Source: CAZMXP01 sp964570285
GTDB taxonomy: Bacteria > Planctomycetota > PLA2
Length of the DNA stretch: 64,000 bases
Assembly: GCA_964570285.1 (NCBI GenBank)
Contig: CAZMXP010000003.1
Coordinates: 1 to 64,000, forward strand
Direction: 5' to 3'
Shown here piece after piece: positions 62,590 to 64,000 of the stretch. Position numbers and translations under genes: made by a program. Each line of letters starts with the position of its first letter. The first letter of the stretch is position 1. The notes under the pieces were generated by a model. That model was not told where the DNA came from and did no database searches. It worked only from the letters and a program-made list of their open reading frames with translations.

Positions 62590-62766
62590 CTACGCCGTCT
62601 TGCGGGCCTGCTCGTCGCCGAGCGTCTTCTCGTACTCGGCGCGCTCCTCGAGGCGGCGGCCGCACTGCACGCAGTAGTAGTAGGTGCGCTCGTGCATGCG
62701 CACGATCACATGTTGGGTCGTCCGGTGGCATGCCTGCCCGGCGCAGTAGTAGTTCGAGCCGTGCAT
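62590..62766 (-). CDS. zinc-ribbon microprotein
   Basis: 58 residues from the ATG after GGAG. 'NYYCAGQACHRTTQHVIVRMHERTYYYCVQCGRRLEERAEYEKTLG' carries two Cys pairs (C-x4-C and C-x2-C) and Tyr/His-rich linkers, so a zinc ribbon is likely. It lies next to an M48 peptidase gene on the same strand. Function unknown. Confidence 0.65.
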   Translation of the reverse strand: MHGSNYYCAGQACHRTTQHVIVRMHERTYYYCVQCGRRLEERAEYEKTLGDEQARKTA

Positions 62767-62821
62767 GATGTTTCTCCGATGCTGAGTCCAGGTGCTGTAT
62801 CGACTTGCGCAGGCAAGGAGA

Positions 62822-63490
62822 TTACTGTCCTTTGCCGTACCCCTGCATCGAATGGCGTGCCGCGTGGCGGATGCGGCGAGAGAGCGAGGGGTAAAGCAGC
62901 GATTCAGGCCTCGGAAGAAGCGACGCAACCTCTTTCAAGACAACAGGATACGTAGGAATGTGCCGGGCGGCTAGCCCGTCGGCGGCGAGTTCGGTGGCGC
63001 GGGCGAGGGGGATGCCGGCGAGCGAAAACGGAGACACGATGGCGTAGAAAAGGGGCACCCGGCGTGCGAGTCCGATCAGCAGGCGGAGCGGTCCGTCGGT
63101 GAAGGGCTCCCAGCGGAGGTCGCCCAGCGCGACATGCGCCAGTTCGTGCGCGAGCACCGCCGCGTGGTGGCGGGCTTCGACGCCCTGCCCGAGCAGCAGG
63201 CCATAGCCGCGCAGGCCCGTGGCGACCACCGCCGAGGTCCAGCCCGGCAGCATCCGCACATAGGTGGGTGGCGCCAGCCCCATGCCGTCCGCGAGCAGGC
63301 GGGCGGCGTCGCGCAACTCCTTCGGCGCCTCCTCCGCGGGCGGCGAGCGGCGGCACCCCCACACGCTGAGGGCAAAGAGCGCTGCGGCGATGGCACCCGC
63401 CACCCCCGGCGAGGCCCCCAGCAGCAGGGGCATGCCGGCAAAGACCGCGACATTGATCAGGAGCGCCCCGGCGCGGAGCAGCGCGATCAT
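62822..63490 (-). CDS. M48-family membrane metallopeptidase
   Basis: 222 residues. N-terminal hydrophobic segments ('INVAVFAGMPLLLGASPGVAGAIAAALFALSVWG') and the zinc motif HELAHVALGD, with a downstream 'ATELAADGLAARHIP' that supplies the third ligand (ExxxD). This is the HtpX/M48B-like fold; substrates are usually misfolded membrane proteins. Its start overlaps the pcm stop by 4 bp. Confidence 0.85.
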   Translation of the reverse strand: MIALLRAGALLINVAVFAGMPLLLGASPGVAGAIAAALFALSVWGCRRSPPAEEAPKELRDAARLLADGMGLAPPTYVRMLPGWTSAVVATGLRGYGLLLGQGVEARHHAAVLAHELAHVALGDLRWEPFTDGPLRLLIGLARRVPLFYAIVSPFSLAGIPLARATELAADGLAARHIPTYPVVLKEVASLLPRPESLLYPSLSRRIRHAARHSMQGYGKGQ

Positions 63491-64000
63491 CCCGCGTGCT
63501 GGCCGGTGAGCGGCACGAAGCGCACCGGGGCGCCGAGGCTCCTCCGGAACCGGTTGCCGGTGCGCTCGATGACGAGCAGCCGCTGTTCGTCGTCGCCGAC
63601 CGGCGCGACGAGGCGACCGCCATCGCGCAGTTGGCGAACCAGGGGGGCGGGGACCTCGCGCTTCGGGGCGGCCGTCACGACGATCGCGTCGAAGGGGCCC
63701 ACGCCCGCCCAGCCCTCGGCGCCGTCGCCGTAGCGGCAGAGCACGCGGTCGTAGCGGAGCCGCGCGAGCGTCTCGGCGGCGCGGCGCGCGATCGGCTCGA
63801 CGATCTCGATGGTGTAGACGCGGTCGGCGATCTCGGCAAGGACCGCCGCCTGATAGCCCGAGCCGGTCCCGATCTCGAGCACGTTCTCGCCCCCGCGAAG
63901 CTCGCAGAGCTGGACGAGCAGCGCGACGACATAGGGCTGGCTGATCGTCTGCCGGTGGCCGATCGGGAGCGGCCGGTCCTCGTAGGCGTGCGCGCGCTCC
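63487..64000 (-). CDS. pcm: protein-L-isoaspartate O-methyltransferase (partial, start outside window)
   Basis: 171 residues present; the start is beyond the window edge. The visible part runs 'ERAHAYEDRPLPIGHRQTISQPYVVALLVQL', SAM motif I 'VLEIGTGSGYQAAVLAE', 'RVYTIEIVEPIARRAAETL', 'FDAIVVTAAPKREVPAPLVRQLRDGGRLVAPVG'. Pcm methylates isoaspartyl residues to start repair of aged proteins. Overlaps the M48 gene by 4 bp. Confidence 0.93.
   Translation of the reverse strand, partial: ERAHAYEDRPLPIGHRQTISQPYVVALLVQLCELRGGENVLEIGTGSGYQAAVLAEIADRVYTIEIVEPIARRAAETLARLRYDRVLCRYGDGAEGWAGVGPFDAIVVTAAPKREVPAPLVRQLRDGGRLVAPVGDDEQRLLVIERTGNRFRRSLGAPVRFVPLTGQHAG

Noticed and set aside
1..64000. tRNA, rRNA, CRISPR arrays, intact insertion sequences or prophage genes
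   Set aside because: None seen; intergenic gaps are short and show no cloverleaf, direct-repeat array, transposase motif or phage structural gene.

Overview
The window is very GC-rich (about 70% by eye) and densely packed, with many ATGA/GTGA overlaps and no tRNA, rRNA, CRISPR array or intact insertion sequence that I could find. The gene set suggests a Planctomycetota-like or related uncultured bacterium: a DUF1501/DUF1800 pair, a membrane Ser/Thr kinase with DWG in place of DFG, DUF1570-type secreted gluzincins, HEAT-repeat and von Willebrand A (vWA) secreted proteins, CHRD/Ig lipoproteins, carboxypeptidase-regulatory-like secreted proteins and a PQQ dehydrogenase with c-type haem motifs. 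The phylum is inferred from gene families only.

Layout. 1-9.8 kb: kinase-CHAT fusion, DUF218 membrane protein, VOC protein, a VKOR-DsbA oxidase with a degenerate VKOR-like neighbour, a thioredoxin-like gene whose first active-site Cys codon is an in-frame TGA (UGPC, candidate selenoprotein), rarA and two exported unknowns. 9.8-18 kb: DUF3352-like/DUF1800/DUF1501 operon, glutamate dehydrogenase, divergent PEP-synthase-like ATP-grasp protein. 18-27 kb: cytochrome oxidase subunits III and IV, two DUF1570-like genes, a decayed BsuBI/PstI-type restriction-modification remnant, a NodU-type carbamoyltransferase, a HEAT protein with a broken vWA-like segment, a STAS protein. 27-39.8 kb: TPR-CHAT-like protein, CHRD/Ig lipoprotein, MarR regulator, PQQ dehydrogenase, Kelch-like lipoprotein, DegT aminotransferase, parvulin-like lipoprotein, secreted Cys/Asp-tail protein. 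39.8-50.1 kb: HEAT-vWA protein, lipoprotein, phhB, nadA, homocysteine methyltransferase, moaA, secreted CnaB-like proteins. 50.1-64 kb: nucleotidyltransferase pair, deaminase, CPBP protease, RHH-PIN toxin-antitoxin pair, nrtR-nadE, a small gene train ending in plsC, HEAT protein, DUF4388 protein, DUF3352-like/pilin-like lipoprotein, zinc-ribbon microprotein, M48 peptidase and partial pcm.

Regulation. Two NAD genes share a matching inverted repeat (GTGT-N7-ACAC core) at their 5' ends: nadA (43777-43797) and nadE (55122-55142). nadE overlaps an NrtR-type repressor gene, so the sequence itself suggests a local NrtR regulon. Separately, 13 genes have a TAnnnT hexamer 6-8 nt before the start codon with no room for a Shine-Dalgarno site, which suggests that leaderless transcription is common here.

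Several genes look like catalytically broken copies of known enzymes: CHAT domains without the catalytic His or without both residues, a VKOR-like protein without CxxC, a DUF1570-like protein without HExxH, a vWA-like segment without MIDAS, and a methyltransferase without motif I.
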